Below are positions 7,343 through 15,293 of a stretch of 48,327 nt of DNA, one piece after another. This stretch comes from Bacteroidales bacterium (GTDB lineage Bacteria; Bacteroidota; Bacteroidia; Bacteroidales; UBA932). The notes beneath the pieces were generated by a model. That model saw only the letters and a program-made list of their open reading frames with translations, did no database searches and was not told the origin of the DNA. Positions within the stretch are counted from its first letter, which is position 1, and every line of letters begins with the position of its first letter. Location of the stretch: the NCBI GenBank assembly GCA_017453565.1, contig JAFTEQ010000064.1:1-48327 (forward strand). Reading direction: 5' to 3'. Made by a program: the position numbers and the translations under genes.

Positions 7343-8218
7343 TTACTCGGCGGGAGCCTCTTCGGCCTTTTCCTCAGCCTTCTCTTCGGCTGCGGGCTCA
7401 GCAACGGGCTCGGCGGCGGGAGCCTCTTCCGCAGCGGCCTTGGCCTTGCGCGGACGGAGTTTCTTCTCGGCTGCGGGCTTCGCCTCACCTTCGGCCTCAG
7501 CCGCGGCGGCGCCTTCCTTATCCTTTTCGAGCTTGCGCTCCTCGAGACCTTCCTGGATGGCGGCGCAAAGCACGTTCAGGATGCAGGAAATGCTCTTGGT
7601 GGCATCGTCGTTCGCCGGAATCACATAGTCAATGGACGTGGGATCGCAACAAGTATCAACCATTGCGAATACCGGGATGTTGAGACGATTGGCCTCCTTC
7701 ACGGCGTTGGCCTCTTTCTGGACGTCCACCACGAACAGGGCGGCCGGCAGGCGGCTCATGTCCCTGATGGAGCCGAGGTTCTTCTCCAGTTTGGACCGCT
7801 GGCGGTCGACCTGGAGGCGCTCACGCTTGGCGAGTTTCTCGAAAGTACCATCCTCCTTCATCTTGTCGATGGTGCTCATCTTCTTGACGGCTTTGCGGAT
7901 GGTGGGGAAGTTGGTGAGCATACCACCGGCCCACCTTTCGGTCACGAACGGCATATTGACCTCGGTCGCCTTCTCGGCCACGACGTCCTTAGCCTGTTTC
8001 TTGGTGGCGACGAAGAGGATCTTGCGGCCCGACTTGGCCAGGGCTTTCATCTCTTCAGCCGCTTCGTCGATCTTCACGACAGTCTTGTGCAGGTCGATGA
8101 TGTGGATGCCGTTCTTCTGGTCGAAGATATACGGAGCCATCTTGGGGTTCCACTTCCGGGCGAGGTGGCCGAAGTGAACGCCTGCATCAAGCAGTTCTTG
8201 GAAATTTGTTCTGGACAT
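7343..8218 (-). CDS. rpsB: 30S ribosomal protein S2
   Basis: 291 aa. S2 is a small-subunit protein needed for S1 attachment in many bacteria. The start MSRTNFQELLDAGVHFGHLA and the core (FVATKKQAKD, ERWAGGMLTN, NDDATKSI) are diagnostic. The last 65 residues are a low-complexity Ala/Glu/Lys/Pro tail (KPAAEKK..., AEEKAEEKAEEAP) beyond the normal fold. A 170-bp untranslated region with strong hairpins separates it from rpsI, so leader control of rpsB-tsf is possible. Confidence 0.97.
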   Translation of the reverse strand: MSRTNFQELLDAGVHFGHLARKWNPKMAPYIFDQKNGIHIIDLHKTVVKIDEAAEEMKALAKSGRKILFVATKKQAKDVVAEKATEVNMPFVTERWAGGMLTNFPTIRKAVKKMSTIDKMKEDGTFEKLAKRERLQVDRQRSKLEKNLGSIRDMSRLPAALFVVDVQKEANAVKEANRLNIPVFAMVDTCCDPTSIDYVIPANDDATKSISCILNVLCAAIQEGLEERKLEKDKEGAAAAEAEGEAKPAAEKKLRPRKAKAAAEEAPAAEPVAEPAAEEKAEEKAEEAPAE

Positions 8219-8388
8219 TTTGTTGTTTCTCTTGTTTTTGTTTTTCCCCGCTCGGCGGGGCTCTTTTCTTCAAGGTCCGGGTAGCGGCCTGGCCGGTCCC
8301 GGCCTTTTCCGCAGCGCGGCACGCTCAAGCGGCGCCAAGGGCGCCCGTGGTCAGAGCGTTGTAACCACGCTGTGCGATAATAAGCGGC
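8219..8388 (-). promoter_or_regulatory. Structured rpsI-rpsB intergenic region, possible S2 leader
   Basis: The 170 bp upstream of rpsB hold several GC-rich hairpins. One has a 6-bp stem CCCCGC/GCGGGG (8246-8260), about 28 nt before the rpsB start; another is GGCGCC with a 3-nt loop (near 8332-8346). No -7 promoter element was seen. The minus-strand hairpins lack U-runs, so they are not standard terminators. Autoregulation by S2 is known in other bacteria; here it is only a suggestion. Confidence 0.35.
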
Positions 8389-8778
8389 TTAACGCTTGCT
8401 GAACTGGAAGCGGCGGCGTGCACCCGGCTGACCCGGTTTCTTTCGCTCGACCTCGCGTGCATCGCGGGTGAGGAAACCGGCGGCCTTGAGCGCAGGACGG
8501 TATGCTTCCTTGTCAATCTCGCAGAGAGCGCGGGCGATACCCAGACGGATGGCCTCGGCCTGACCCTTGATACCACCGCCTGCGATGGTGATCTTGGCGT
8601 CGAACTGACCTTCCGTCGTGGTAACGGCGAAGGGCTGGTTCACGATGTAACGGAGGGCGTCTTCCTTGAAGTAGTCTTCGAGGGGACGGTCGTTGATCGT
8701 GATGTTGCCTTTCCCGGCCACGAGATAAACGCGAGCCACAGCTGCTTTACGTCTTCCAAGGGCGTGTGTCTGTTCCAT
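8389..8778 (-). CDS. rpsI: 30S ribosomal protein S9
   Basis: 129 aa, the usual size. S9 contacts the P-site tRNA through its basic C-terminal tail. Visible marks are the start MEQTHALGRRKAAVARV, the block GGGIKGQAEAIRLGIARAL and the conserved end RRRFQFSKR. It starts 9 bp after the rplM stop, the conserved L13-S9 pair. Confidence 0.98.
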   Translation of the reverse strand: MEQTHALGRRKAAVARVYLVAGKGNITINDRPLEDYFKEDALRYIVNQPFAVTTTEGQFDAKITIAGGGIKGQAEAIRLGIARALCEIDKEAYRPALKAAGFLTRDAREVERKKPGQPGARRRFQFSKR

Positions 8779-8787
8779 TTGCTCTGT

Positions 8788-9240
8788 TTAAATTTCGTTC
8801 AACTTGATTTCTTTCGGGTTCTGGGCCTGGTGCGGATGCTCCGGACCTGCATAGACGAACAGGTTGTGGAGGATCTTGTCACCAAGACGGGTCTTCGGGA
8901 GCATACCCTTGACTGCTCTCCGAATGAGTTCGGCAGGCCTCTTTTCGAGGATCTCCTTGGGGGTGGTGAAACGCTGCCCGCCGGGATAACCGGTGTAGCG
9001 CGTATACACCCGGTTGGTCATTTTCTTACCCTTGAGGGCCACTTTCTCGGCGTTGATCACGATGACGTTGTCACCGCAGTCCACGTTGGGGGTGAAGCCG
9101 GGTTTGGTCTTGCCGCGGAGGACAAGGGCAATCCGGGAAGAAAGACGACCAAGCGCGAGATCCGTCGCGTCAATGACGACCCACTTCTTGTCAACGGTGG
9201 CCTTGTTGAGGGAAACCGTTTTGTAGCTTTGTGTGTCCAC
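8788..9240 (-). CDS. rplM: 50S ribosomal protein L13
   Basis: 150 aa, of normal size. L13 is an early-assembly large-subunit protein. Conserved blocks are KKWVVIDATDLALGRLSSRIA, GDNVIVINAEKVALKGKK, YTGYPGG and the VKGMLPKTRLG region. It is the first gene of the rplM-rpsI-rpsB-tsf cluster and has its own promoter at 9298-9328 plus a hairpin at 9270-9300. Confidence 0.98.
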   Translation of the reverse strand: MDTQSYKTVSLNKATVDKKWVVIDATDLALGRLSSRIALVLRGKTKPGFTPNVDCGDNVIVINAEKVALKGKKMTNRVYTRYTGYPGGQRFTTPKEILEKRPAELIRRAVKGMLPKTRLGDKILHNLFVYAGPEHPHQAQNPKEIKLNEI

Positions 9241-9269
9241 TGTCTTGATCTTTAATTAGTTAACAAAAA

Positions 9270-9300
9270 TTGCGATCCCTACACAAAATAGGGGTCGCAA
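9270..9300. promoter_or_regulatory. Hairpin between sdhC and rplM, candidate leader or terminator
   Basis: Arms 9270-9281 and 9289-9300 pair over 12 positions with one G-U, around a 7-nt loop. Reading leftward, the hairpin follows the cytochrome b gene and is followed by TTTTTG, so it could terminate that gene. Its upstream arm touches the rplM -7 element, so the rplM transcript would begin inside it and keep only the inner CCCCUA/UAGGGA part. L13 leader RNAs have been described in Bacteroidia; I cannot check the match here. Confidence 0.45.
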
Positions 9301-9328
9301 AGGTAAGAAAATATTCTGGATTTTCAAA
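9298..9328 (-). promoter_or_regulatory. Promoter of the rplM operon
   Basis: On the minus strand TTTG (9328-9325) lies 19 bp before TACCTTTG (9305-9298), an exact match to the Bacteroidota consensus. The predicted leader is about 50 nt. Confidence 0.75.
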
Positions 9329-10040
9329 AATTCGCCTGGACGAAGGCATTTACCGCCGTAGCGACGAAGAGCAGCATGATGAGCGATGCTACCACGATGC
9401 CGATCACGCGGGTGCGCTTGAGCCAGATCTGGTTGTTCCAGCCCACGGTCTGCAGCATGCTCCAGAAGCCGTGGCAAAGGTGGAACCAGATGGCCAGGAA
9501 CCACAGCATATAGAGGGCGAGCCGCCACCAGGCGCCGAACGTGACGTTCAGGAGCAGGTAGGGGTTGTTCTCGAAATTGCCGATGCCGAACATCTCGGGC
9601 AGCTGCATCTTGGCCCAGAAGTGGCAGAGGTGGAAGCAGATGAAACCCAGGATGATGATGCCCAGCGCGAACATGTTGGTGGCCGACCAGGAATCGGCGG
9701 CCGCCCGGCTCGGGACCTCATAGCGCTTCACACCGCCGCGTGCGCGGATGTTCTTGAAGGTGAGCCAGCAGCCGTAGCCGATGTGCACCACGAAACCCAG
9801 CGCGAGGATGGGGACCATGATGTCGATGATGGGCAGGGACATGAAGTCGCAGCCCCATTTGAAAAGGCCGTCGCCCGCCGAGAAAAGGCTCTCGTCATTA
9901 GCCACGCTGCCATACTTGCCGGTGAACGTGTCGATGACCGAGAAGAAGTTGATGGTTCCGTGCAGCAGCAGGAACAGGATGAGGAAGGCGCCGCTGACTG
10001 CCTGGACGAATTTCTTTCCGATGGAGGAAGTCGATAACAT
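9324..10040 (-). CDS. sdhC: Succinate dehydrogenase/fumarate reductase cytochrome b subunit
   Basis: 238 aa, matching the single-subunit diheme anchor (about 220-240 aa) that joins SdhA and SdhB in Bacteroidota. About five transmembrane helices are visible, and His residues occur in the expected places (LLHGTINFF, VVHIGYG, FHLCHFW, WFHLCHGFW) for heme b and quinone-site formation. The start MLSTSSIGKKFVQAVSGAF is chosen at 10040; the frame stays open far upstream, but that part is antisense to pyrH. The flavoprotein and iron-sulfur genes that normally follow are absent: the next gene downstream is rplM. Its -7 element is at 10071-10078. Confidence 0.92.
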   Translation of the reverse strand: MLSTSSIGKKFVQAVSGAFLILFLLLHGTINFFSVIDTFTGKYGSVANDESLFSAGDGLFKWGCDFMSLPIIDIMVPILALGFVVHIGYGCWLTFKNIRARGGVKRYEVPSRAAADSWSATNMFALGIIILGFICFHLCHFWAKMQLPEMFGIGNFENNPYLLLNVTFGAWWRLALYMLWFLAIWFHLCHGFWSMLQTVGWNNQIWLKRTRVIGIVVASLIMLLFVATAVNAFVQANF

Positions 10041-10070
10041 AATCTTGGTTTTTGTTTCGATTTTGACTTG

Positions 10071-10078
10071 CAAATATA
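10071..10078 (-). promoter_or_regulatory. -7 element for the cytochrome b gene
   Basis: TATATTTG on the minus strand, about 30 nt before the start codon. No convincing -33 element was found. Confidence 0.55.
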
Positions 10079-10087
10079 GGCTGAATC

Positions 10088-10118
10088 TTGCAAGTTTCAT
10101 AATTTTCCGATATTTTTG
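10088..10118 (+). promoter_or_regulatory. Promoter of pyrH-frr
   Basis: TTG (10088-10090) is followed 20 bp later by TATTTTTG (10111-10118). The start codon at 10143 gives a leader of about 18 nt. Confidence 0.65.
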
Positions 10119-10142
10119 TTTTCCCAAGAAAACCAGAGTCAA

Positions 10143-10847
10143 ATGTATAAGAGAGTACTTCTGAAACTCAGCGGAGAGAGCCTGGGCGGCCCTTCCGGAA
10201 AAGGTCTCGACGAGGCCAGCCTTCAAAAATTCGCCGGAGAGATCGCGCAGGCCGTGCGTGCAGGATTCCAGATTGGGATCGTGAACGGCGGCGGCAACAT
10301 CTTCCGGGGCATCCAGGGCATCGGGAAGGGGTACGACCGCGTTACCGGCGACCGCATGGGGATGTTGGCCACGGTCATCAACAGCCTCGCCCTCGCCTCG
10401 GCCTTGCGCAGTGAAGGCATCCGCGCCGAGGTCTTTACCGCCACGCCCATGGAGCCCATTGCCAAGGGTTATGTGCGTGAATCGGCGGTGAAGGTGCTGG
10501 AAGAGGGCGGTGTTGCGCTCATCGCGGGCGGCACGGGCAATCCCTTCTTCTCCACCGACTCCGGTGCGGCCCTGCGGGCCCTTGAAATCGGGGCGGACGC
10601 CCTCCTGAAGGGCACCCGGGTAGACGGTGTCTATACGGCCGATCCGGAGAAGGATCCCTCCGCCGTCAAATACGAGGAACTCAGCTTCGACGAGGCCCTC
10701 ATCAAACACCTGAAGGTGATGGACGAGACCGCCTTCGCCCTATGCGCGCAGGGCCCCGTCCCTATCGTGGTATTCGACATCAACCGTCCCGGCAACCTGC
10801 TCCGCCTGCTTTCGGGCGAAGAGGTGGGGACTCGGGTACACGCATAA
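10143..10847 (+). CDS. pyrH: Uridylate kinase
   Basis: 234 aa, the family's normal length. PyrH phosphorylates UMP to UDP in pyrimidine nucleotide synthesis. The N-terminus MYKRVLLKLSGESLGG, the glycine-rich NGGGNIFRG, DRMGMLATVIN and the loop AGGTGNPFFSTDSGAALRA are diagnostic. The start at 10143 gives the standard MYKRVLLK; an earlier in-frame ATG would overlap the promoter. frr follows after 16 bp, the conserved pair. Confidence 0.97.
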   Translation: MYKRVLLKLSGESLGGPSGKGLDEASLQKFAGEIAQAVRAGFQIGIVNGGGNIFRGIQGIGKGYDRVTGDRMGMLATVINSLALASALRSEGIRAEVFTATPMEPIAKGYVRESAVKVLEEGGVALIAGGTGNPFFSTDSGAALRALEIGADALLKGTRVDGVYTADPEKDPSAVKYEELSFDEALIKHLKVMDETAFALCAQGPVPIVVFDINRPGNLLRLLSGEEVGTRVHA

Positions 10848-10863
10848 TTCAATAACACGCAAT

Positions 10864-11433
10864 ATGCTTACAGACAGAGCAAAAGAACTCGTAAACGGGG
10901 CCGACGAAAAGATGCGCGGCTCCGTGTCCTATCTCGAAGAGGATCTCAAGACCTACCGGGTGGGCAAGGCCAATCCGTCCATTTTCAACGGAGTGATGGT
11001 GAACTACTACGGCACGCCCACGCCCCTCATGCAGGTTTCTTCCGTGACCACTCCGGACGCCAGGACCCTGGCCGTCCAGCCCTGGGAACGCAGCCTCATC
11101 CCCATCATAGAGAAGGCCATCATCGACGCCAACCTGGGCTTCACGCCCCAGAACAACGGCGAGATCATCCGCTGCACCGTGCCCGCCCTCACCGAGGAGC
11201 GCCGCCGTGAACTCATCAAGAAGGCCAAGGCCGCCGGCGAGAACGCCAAGGTCGGGGTGCGCAACGCCCGCCGCGATGCGGTGGAGGCGCTGAAGAAGGC
11301 CCAGAAGAACGAGGGCATGTCGGAAGACACCGAGAAAGAGGCCGAAGCCGAGGTGCAGAAACTTACCGACAAGCACGTGAAGGCCATCGATGAGGTCGTG
11401 GCTGCCAAGGAAAAGGAAATCCTTACCGTTTAG
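10864..11433 (+). CDS. frr: Ribosome recycling factor
   Basis: 189 aa (usual 185). RRF splits post-termination ribosomes together with EF-G. Domain I helices carry YRVGKANPSIFNGVMVNYYGTPTPL and RAxTL-like DARTLAVQPWE; the central block PALTEERRRELIKKAKAAGENAKVGVRNARRDA is clear. It ends tail-to-tail with lpxK, overlapping by 11 bp. Confidence 0.97.
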   Translation: MLTDRAKELVNGADEKMRGSVSYLEEDLKTYRVGKANPSIFNGVMVNYYGTPTPLMQVSSVTTPDARTLAVQPWERSLIPIIEKAIIDANLGFTPQNNGEIIRCTVPALTEERRRELIKKAKAAGENAKVGVRNARRDAVEALKKAQKNEGMSEDTEKEAEAEVQKLTDKHVKAIDEVVAAKEKEILTV

Positions 11434-12562
11434 AAGGGTTGGAGAGCCGCGCCTCAAAGACGGCGCGCTCGTTTTCCGAAAGGAACTCCGCCCGGATGGG
11501 CAGTTGGAACATACGCTCCTTGAGCTGTGCAGGGAGCCCGTTACAGTCGAGGACGCGCACTGCGTCCTTTTCTGTTGTCACCACGGCCGCGGTGGGCCAG
11601 CGCTTCACGGCATGCTGGATGCGTTGGAAGTCGCTCCAGCCGAATTTATGGTGGTCGGGGAAGGAGAAACGCTTCACGATCTTGTAACTGCCGCCCAGGT
11701 AGGCGCGCAGTTGCGTGTCGCGGGCGATGCCCGAGAAAAGGATGATCCGTTTGGAGTAGATGTAGCGCTGGTCGGAGCAGTCGAACACAGGCTCCATCTG
11801 CCCGTAGGCGATGCGGGTGAAGAGCAGGGTCTGACGGCTGCCGTCGGGCCGTGCCCCGGAACAGTCGGAAGAGCGGAAATCGCTCAGGCCGAGCTGCTCG
11901 GCCCAGGTGGTGCGCTCCCAGTTGTCAAGCTCCTGCGGGCATTTGGTGACAATCACTACGTCGGCCTTGGAGACGCGCTCCGGCAGGTCGCGCAGACGCC
12001 CCAGCGGCAGGAGCCGGTCTTTGAACACGGGGCGCGAAAAGTCGATGAGCACGATGTCGAGGTCGGCCTTGAGGGCGCGGTACTGGAAGGCGTCGTCGAG
12101 CACGATGAAATGGGCCGGAGGGAAGTCCTTGTCCCAGCAGCGGCGGGTGCGGCGGCTGTCTTTCTGCAGCTTGTCGGGATGGCAGAGGAAGTCACAGCCC
12201 TCCACCCGGTCGGCGTCCACGGCCACGGTCACTACGGGGAATTTCTTCTTGATCTGCACGGGCTCATCGCCGAACATGGTGGCGCTGCCGTCACGCGTGA
12301 CCTGCTGGAAACCCTTGCTTTCCCGTTTGTATCCGCGTGAGAGTACGGCGATGTTGGCGGCGCCCCAGCGGTCGCCCGCCAGCAGGCTGCGCAGGATCAT
12401 CTCCACGTGCGGGGTCTTGCCGGTGCCGCCTACGGTCACATTGCCCACGCACACGGTGGGGACTTCGGCTTTGTGGACCTTGCGCACGCCCTTGTCGAAG
12501 AGGCGGTGGCGCCATTTGAGCGTGAGGTAATAGGGGAAAAGCAGGATTCGGTCGAGCGTCAT
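11423..12562 (-). CDS. lpxK: Tetraacyldisaccharide 4'-kinase
   Basis: 379 aa, slightly longer than the E. coli enzyme (328 aa). LpxK phosphorylates the 4' position of the lipid A disaccharide at the inner membrane. The N-terminal hydrophobic segment (MTLDRILLFPYYLTLKWRH) is followed by the Walker A motif GNVTVGGTGKTPH; SRGYKRESKG, GDEPVQIKKK and LDDAFQ(Y/H) motifs follow. The start at 12562 restores the usual N-terminus; upstream sequence in this frame is antisense or out of frame to dus. A -7 element sits 6 bp before the ATG. The gap to dus is 25 bp. Confidence 0.95.
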   Translation of the reverse strand: MTLDRILLFPYYLTLKWRHRLFDKGVRKVHKAEVPTVCVGNVTVGGTGKTPHVEMILRSLLAGDRWGAANIAVLSRGYKRESKGFQQVTRDGSATMFGDEPVQIKKKFPVVTVAVDADRVEGCDFLCHPDKLQKDSRRTRRCWDKDFPPAHFIVLDDAFQYRALKADLDIVLIDFSRPVFKDRLLPLGRLRDLPERVSKADVVIVTKCPQELDNWERTTWAEQLGLSDFRSSDCSGARPDGSRQTLLFTRIAYGQMEPVFDCSDQRYIYSKRIILFSGIARDTQLRAYLGGSYKIVKRFSFPDHHKFGWSDFQRIQHAVKRWPTAAVVTTEKDAVRVLDCNGLPAQLKERMFQLPIRAEFLSENERAVFEARLSNPSKR

Positions 12563-12568
12563 AACAGG

Positions 12569-12576
12569 CAAAGATA
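12569..12576 (-). promoter_or_regulatory. -7 element for lpxK
   Basis: TATCTTTG on the minus strand in the 25-bp dus-lpxK gap. Transcription from it would start at or within a few bases of the ATG, giving an essentially leaderless mRNA. lpxK could also be read through from dus. Confidence 0.45.
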
Positions 12577-12587
12577 CGTAAAATAGC

Positions 12588-13592
12588 TCAATCCCGTTCG
12601 CCCCAGCGCGCATCAATCTCGTCGAGGATGCCGTAAAGTTCATCGAGGTCGAGGGTGGTGACCATGCGGATGCGCGTTTCCTTGAAATCGGGGAGGCCCT
12701 TGAAATAGCAGGAGAGGTGCCGGCGCATCTCATAGAGGCCGCGCGGCTGTCCCTTGGCCTCAACCGAGAGGGCGAGGTGCCGGCGGGCGAGGGCCACGCG
12801 CTCCCGGACGCCCAGGGGCGGCAGTTCTTCGCCCGTGGCGAGGTAATGCTTGATTTCCCGGAAGATCCAGGGGTGGCCGAAAGTGGCGCGCCCGATCATG
12901 ATGCCGTCAACCCCGTAGTCGTCGAAGGCCCTTTTCGCGCTTGGGCCGTCGGTGATGTCGCCGTTGCCGATAATGGGAATGTGCATGCGGGGATTGCGTT
13001 TCACCGCGCCGATGAGCGTCCAGTCGGCCTGACCCTTGTACATCTGGCAGCGGGTGCGGCCGTGGATGGTGAGGGCGCTGATGCCCGCGTCCTGCAGGCG
13101 TTCGGCGAGTTCAACGATGATCTTGCTGCCCTCGTCCCAGCCCAGGCGTGTCTTCACGGTGACGGGTTTGTCCACGGCTTCCACCACGGCCCGGGTGATG
13201 GCCACCATCTTGTCGGGCTCGCGCATCATCCCCGAACCGGCGCCGCGGCCCGCGATCTTGCTCACGGGGCAGCCGAAGTTGATGTCGATGAGGTCGGCCC
13301 CGTGCCCGCCGGCGAGCTCCGCCGCGCGGTCAGCCATCCGGGCTGCCTCGACCATGGATTCGGGAATGTGCCCGTATATCTGGATGCCCACCGGCGCCTC
13401 GGCTTCGAGCGTGTGCATCTTGGCGATGGCCTTGGCGGCGTCGCGCACCAGCCCGTCGGAAGGGACGAACTCGGTGTAGACCATGTCGGCCCCCTGCTCG
13501 CGGCAGAGGATGCGGAACGACACGTCGGTGACGTCCTCCATGGGGGCCAGCAGGACCGGCCTTTCGCCCAGGTCGATGTTTCCGATCTTCAT
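12588..13592 (-). CDS. dus: tRNA-dihydrouridine synthase
   Basis: 334 aa. This FMN enzyme reduces uridines in the tRNA D-loop. The TIM-barrel start RPVLLAPMEDVTDVSFR, the catalytic Cys in INFGCPVSKIAGRGAGSGMM, VKTRLGWD, HGRT and GNGDI are all present; this pattern fits the DusB branch. The C-terminal helical region (YEMRRHLSCYFKG) is intact. Transcribed leftward ahead of lpxK from a -7 element at 13601-13608. Confidence 0.95.
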   Translation of the reverse strand: MKIGNIDLGERPVLLAPMEDVTDVSFRILCREQGADMVYTEFVPSDGLVRDAAKAIAKMHTLEAEAPVGIQIYGHIPESMVEAARMADRAAELAGGHGADLIDINFGCPVSKIAGRGAGSGMMREPDKMVAITRAVVEAVDKPVTVKTRLGWDEGSKIIVELAERLQDAGISALTIHGRTRCQMYKGQADWTLIGAVKRNPRMHIPIIGNGDITDGPSAKRAFDDYGVDGIMIGRATFGHPWIFREIKHYLATGEELPPLGVRERVALARRHLALSVEAKGQPRGLYEMRRHLSCYFKGLPDFKETRIRMVTTLDLDELYGILDEIDARWGERD

Positions 13593-13600
13593 TTACGTCG

Positions 13601-13608
13601 CAAAAATA
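13601..13608 (-). promoter_or_regulatory. -7 element for dus
   Basis: TATTTTTG on the minus strand, with ATTG 18 bp upstream. It ends only 8 bp before the dus ATG, so the mRNA leader should be a few nucleotides at most. Confidence 0.5.
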
Positions 13609-13636
13609 CGAAAAGATCGGGAAACGCAATCCGGGA

Positions 13637-15112
13637 TCAGTTGTACCTGATCGCTATGCTCCTGATATGGGCTTTGCCGATGACGTTGCAGATGAAATTG
13701 CAGCCTATGGAATAGGGGTCGAGGTCCAATGCAAGATCCTTGGTAGCCCCCGCCTCAAGGCCGGAAAGGTCGCAGATGCCGGAACCGTACGCCGCAGAGC
13801 TGCTGGTGATTCCTTCGCAAAGCCTGACCTCAGGGGTAGCGCTGTCTCCTTCCACTTTCACAAAGGTAAACACCAGTCTCGAAATCGGCTTGTACACCAG
13901 CGGGGAGACTTCAAATCCCGTACGGGTCCCGCCGCCACAGTTACAGAACAGGCTCGTGTTTGCTTCATCCCACCGGAAGGCGCTGGAATTTTGGGAAATG
14001 GTGATTTTTGCCCAAGCCGAACCTCCGATTTTGAAATACGGGGCAATCGTCGTCGTATTGCTTTCCGTCGGGAAGTCCGCCGTTGCAGTGACCGTGGCGC
14101 CGCTCACTGTCTTGTTGTAGGTCTTGCTCGCAAAACTGGCCGTGACATTGTTCGTGGTCAAACCTTTCCAGCCTGTCCAGCCGGTGCCGTCAGGAGCAAG
14201 CGTTCCACAGTCGTAGATGGTATTTCGATTCAGGGTCAATTTCGACGCACTTGACTTGTAGCTGTAATAACCGTTTTTATAGAGGATTGCCCTGGTTTTG
14301 TAGTCATACTGGGGCTGGCTGGCGCCACTGTATCCTCCCATCTTGGAAACCACCGCTGCGTAATAGGTCTTTCCCGTAGAGAACGTAGTCTCACCTTTGG
14401 GAGGCAGCACCACCACGCACTCCTTCCGCCCGGTGGAACCCAGGCACTGAAAGAAAGGCTCCCCGTCGCTGTGGGCGATGAACCGGGAAACGAGCCTTCC
14501 GCCCGCAAGGTATTTCTTCGACTCAGTCGAATTGAACACCACCATGTTTACGTCGCTGTCGGAAACCTGGAACTTCAGCAGGGACAGGAGGTTTTTCATG
14601 ACAAAGGTCCCGTTGTTGGATTCCGCGAAACAGAAATTGAGGTACGGGTCGATATTGTTCTCGACGGCATGCTGCACATGGGAGAACGCGGCGCTGAATG
14701 AAGTTATCTTCTGACTGGAAACCGAGCCCCCGTACACCGCACCCGTCACCGTCCCGGAATAAAGCTTCAAACTATCAGGATGATAGGGGTAAAAGGCATA
14801 ATACGTGTCGTCTGCCCCGTCCGGGCATTCTCCTGCGAATGTGGCGCTGGTAGTGCCTGCTCCGCTTGCAAGCGTAAACGGATAAATGGTCGTCTTGCCC
14901 TTGGGTACGATGGCGATCCGGTCGCCTTCCTGCCATACGACGGAAGTGCCGTTCAGCACGGCACGGCCGTCCTGCCGGTCAGGATTGACGGGTTGATTCA
15001 TCTGGGCGCCGAAGGTCCGGAAAACCATTTCCGGTGCAGGGGACGAGGTCTTGCTGCAGGAGGCAAGAACAAACAGGGGCAGCAGCGCTGCGAAAATATG
15101 CAAGTGTTTCAT
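13637..15112 (-). CDS. Fimbrillin-like lipoprotein
   Basis: 491 aa from the ATG at 15112. The lipoprotein signal ends LASC with Cys19. The early region (VVWQEGDRIAIVPKG, then YPFTLASGAGTTSATFAGECP and YYAFYPY) is the typical N-terminal domain of Bacteroidales fimbrillin-family proteins. The C-terminal half after about residue 320 (NNVTASFASKTYNKTVSGATVTATADFP onward) looks like a beta-sandwich of unknown role with several Cys (CNCGGG). The start was chosen at the signal peptide; the frame extends upstream but that stretch overlaps the small gene 15126-15269 in another frame. Probably a surface-exposed, envelope-anchored adhesin or pilus component; the exact role is unknown. Confidence 0.75.
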   Translation of the reverse strand: MKHLHIFAALLPLFVLASCSKTSSPAPEMVFRTFGAQMNQPVNPDRQDGRAVLNGTSVVWQEGDRIAIVPKGKTTIYPFTLASGAGTTSATFAGECPDGADDTYYAFYPYHPDSLKLYSGTVTGAVYGGSVSSQKITSFSAAFSHVQHAVENNIDPYLNFCFAESNNGTFVMKNLLSLLKFQVSDSDVNMVVFNSTESKKYLAGGRLVSRFIAHSDGEPFFQCLGSTGRKECVVVLPPKGETTFSTGKTYYAAVVSKMGGYSGASQPQYDYKTRAILYKNGYYSYKSSASKLTLNRNTIYDCGTLAPDGTGWTGWKGLTTNNVTASFASKTYNKTVSGATVTATADFPTESNTTTIAPYFKIGGSAWAKITISQNSSAFRWDEANTSLFCNCGGGTRTGFEVSPLVYKPISRLVFTFVKVEGDSATPEVRLCEGITSSSAAYGSGICDLSGLEAGATKDLALDLDPYSIGCNFICNVIGKAHIRSIAIRYN

Positions 15113-15125
15113 AAGGCTGTCGGAT

Positions 15126-15269
15126 TTAGAAAAGACTGGAAATGTCCGTTTCGTTGTATTCTTGTGTGGTGGCACCGGGGCTGGTGCAGATGAGATCCGC
15201 CGCACACAGTTCAAGCAGTGTGCAGGCGGGGGCGGCATAAACTGCCGCTTGTGCTGCTGTGTTCTTCAT
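15126..15269 (-). CDS. Small protein (47 aa) upstream of fimbrillin-like lipoprotein
   Basis: 47 aa: starts MKNTAAQAAVYAAPACTLLE, continues with an acidic/Cys-bearing middle (LCAADLICTSPG) and ends TDISSLF. It is preceded by a good -7 element (TACATTTG, 15301-15294) and followed 13 bp later by the lipoprotein ATG. The layout 'positively charged start, short hydrophobic part, ICTSPG-like turn, acidic tail' resembles small unannotated proteins often seen before lipoprotein/fimbrillin genes in Bacteroidales; that resemblance is from memory. It explains the otherwise overly long leader of the lipoprotein gene. It could be a leader peptide, a secreted peptide or a coupling ORF. Confidence 0.55.
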   Translation of the reverse strand: MKNTAAQAAVYAAPACTLLELCAADLICTSPGATTQEYNETDISSLF

Positions 15270-15293
15270 AATAATGGTCAACGTGTTATCGTG

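Noticed and set aside
10041-10709. N-terminal extension of the cytochrome b gene
   Set aside because: It lies antisense to pyrH and across both divergent promoters; the family N-terminus begins at 10040.
12563-12763. N-terminal extension of lpxK
   Set aside because: It overlaps dus in another frame and shows no homologous residues; LpxK begins at MTLDRILLF.
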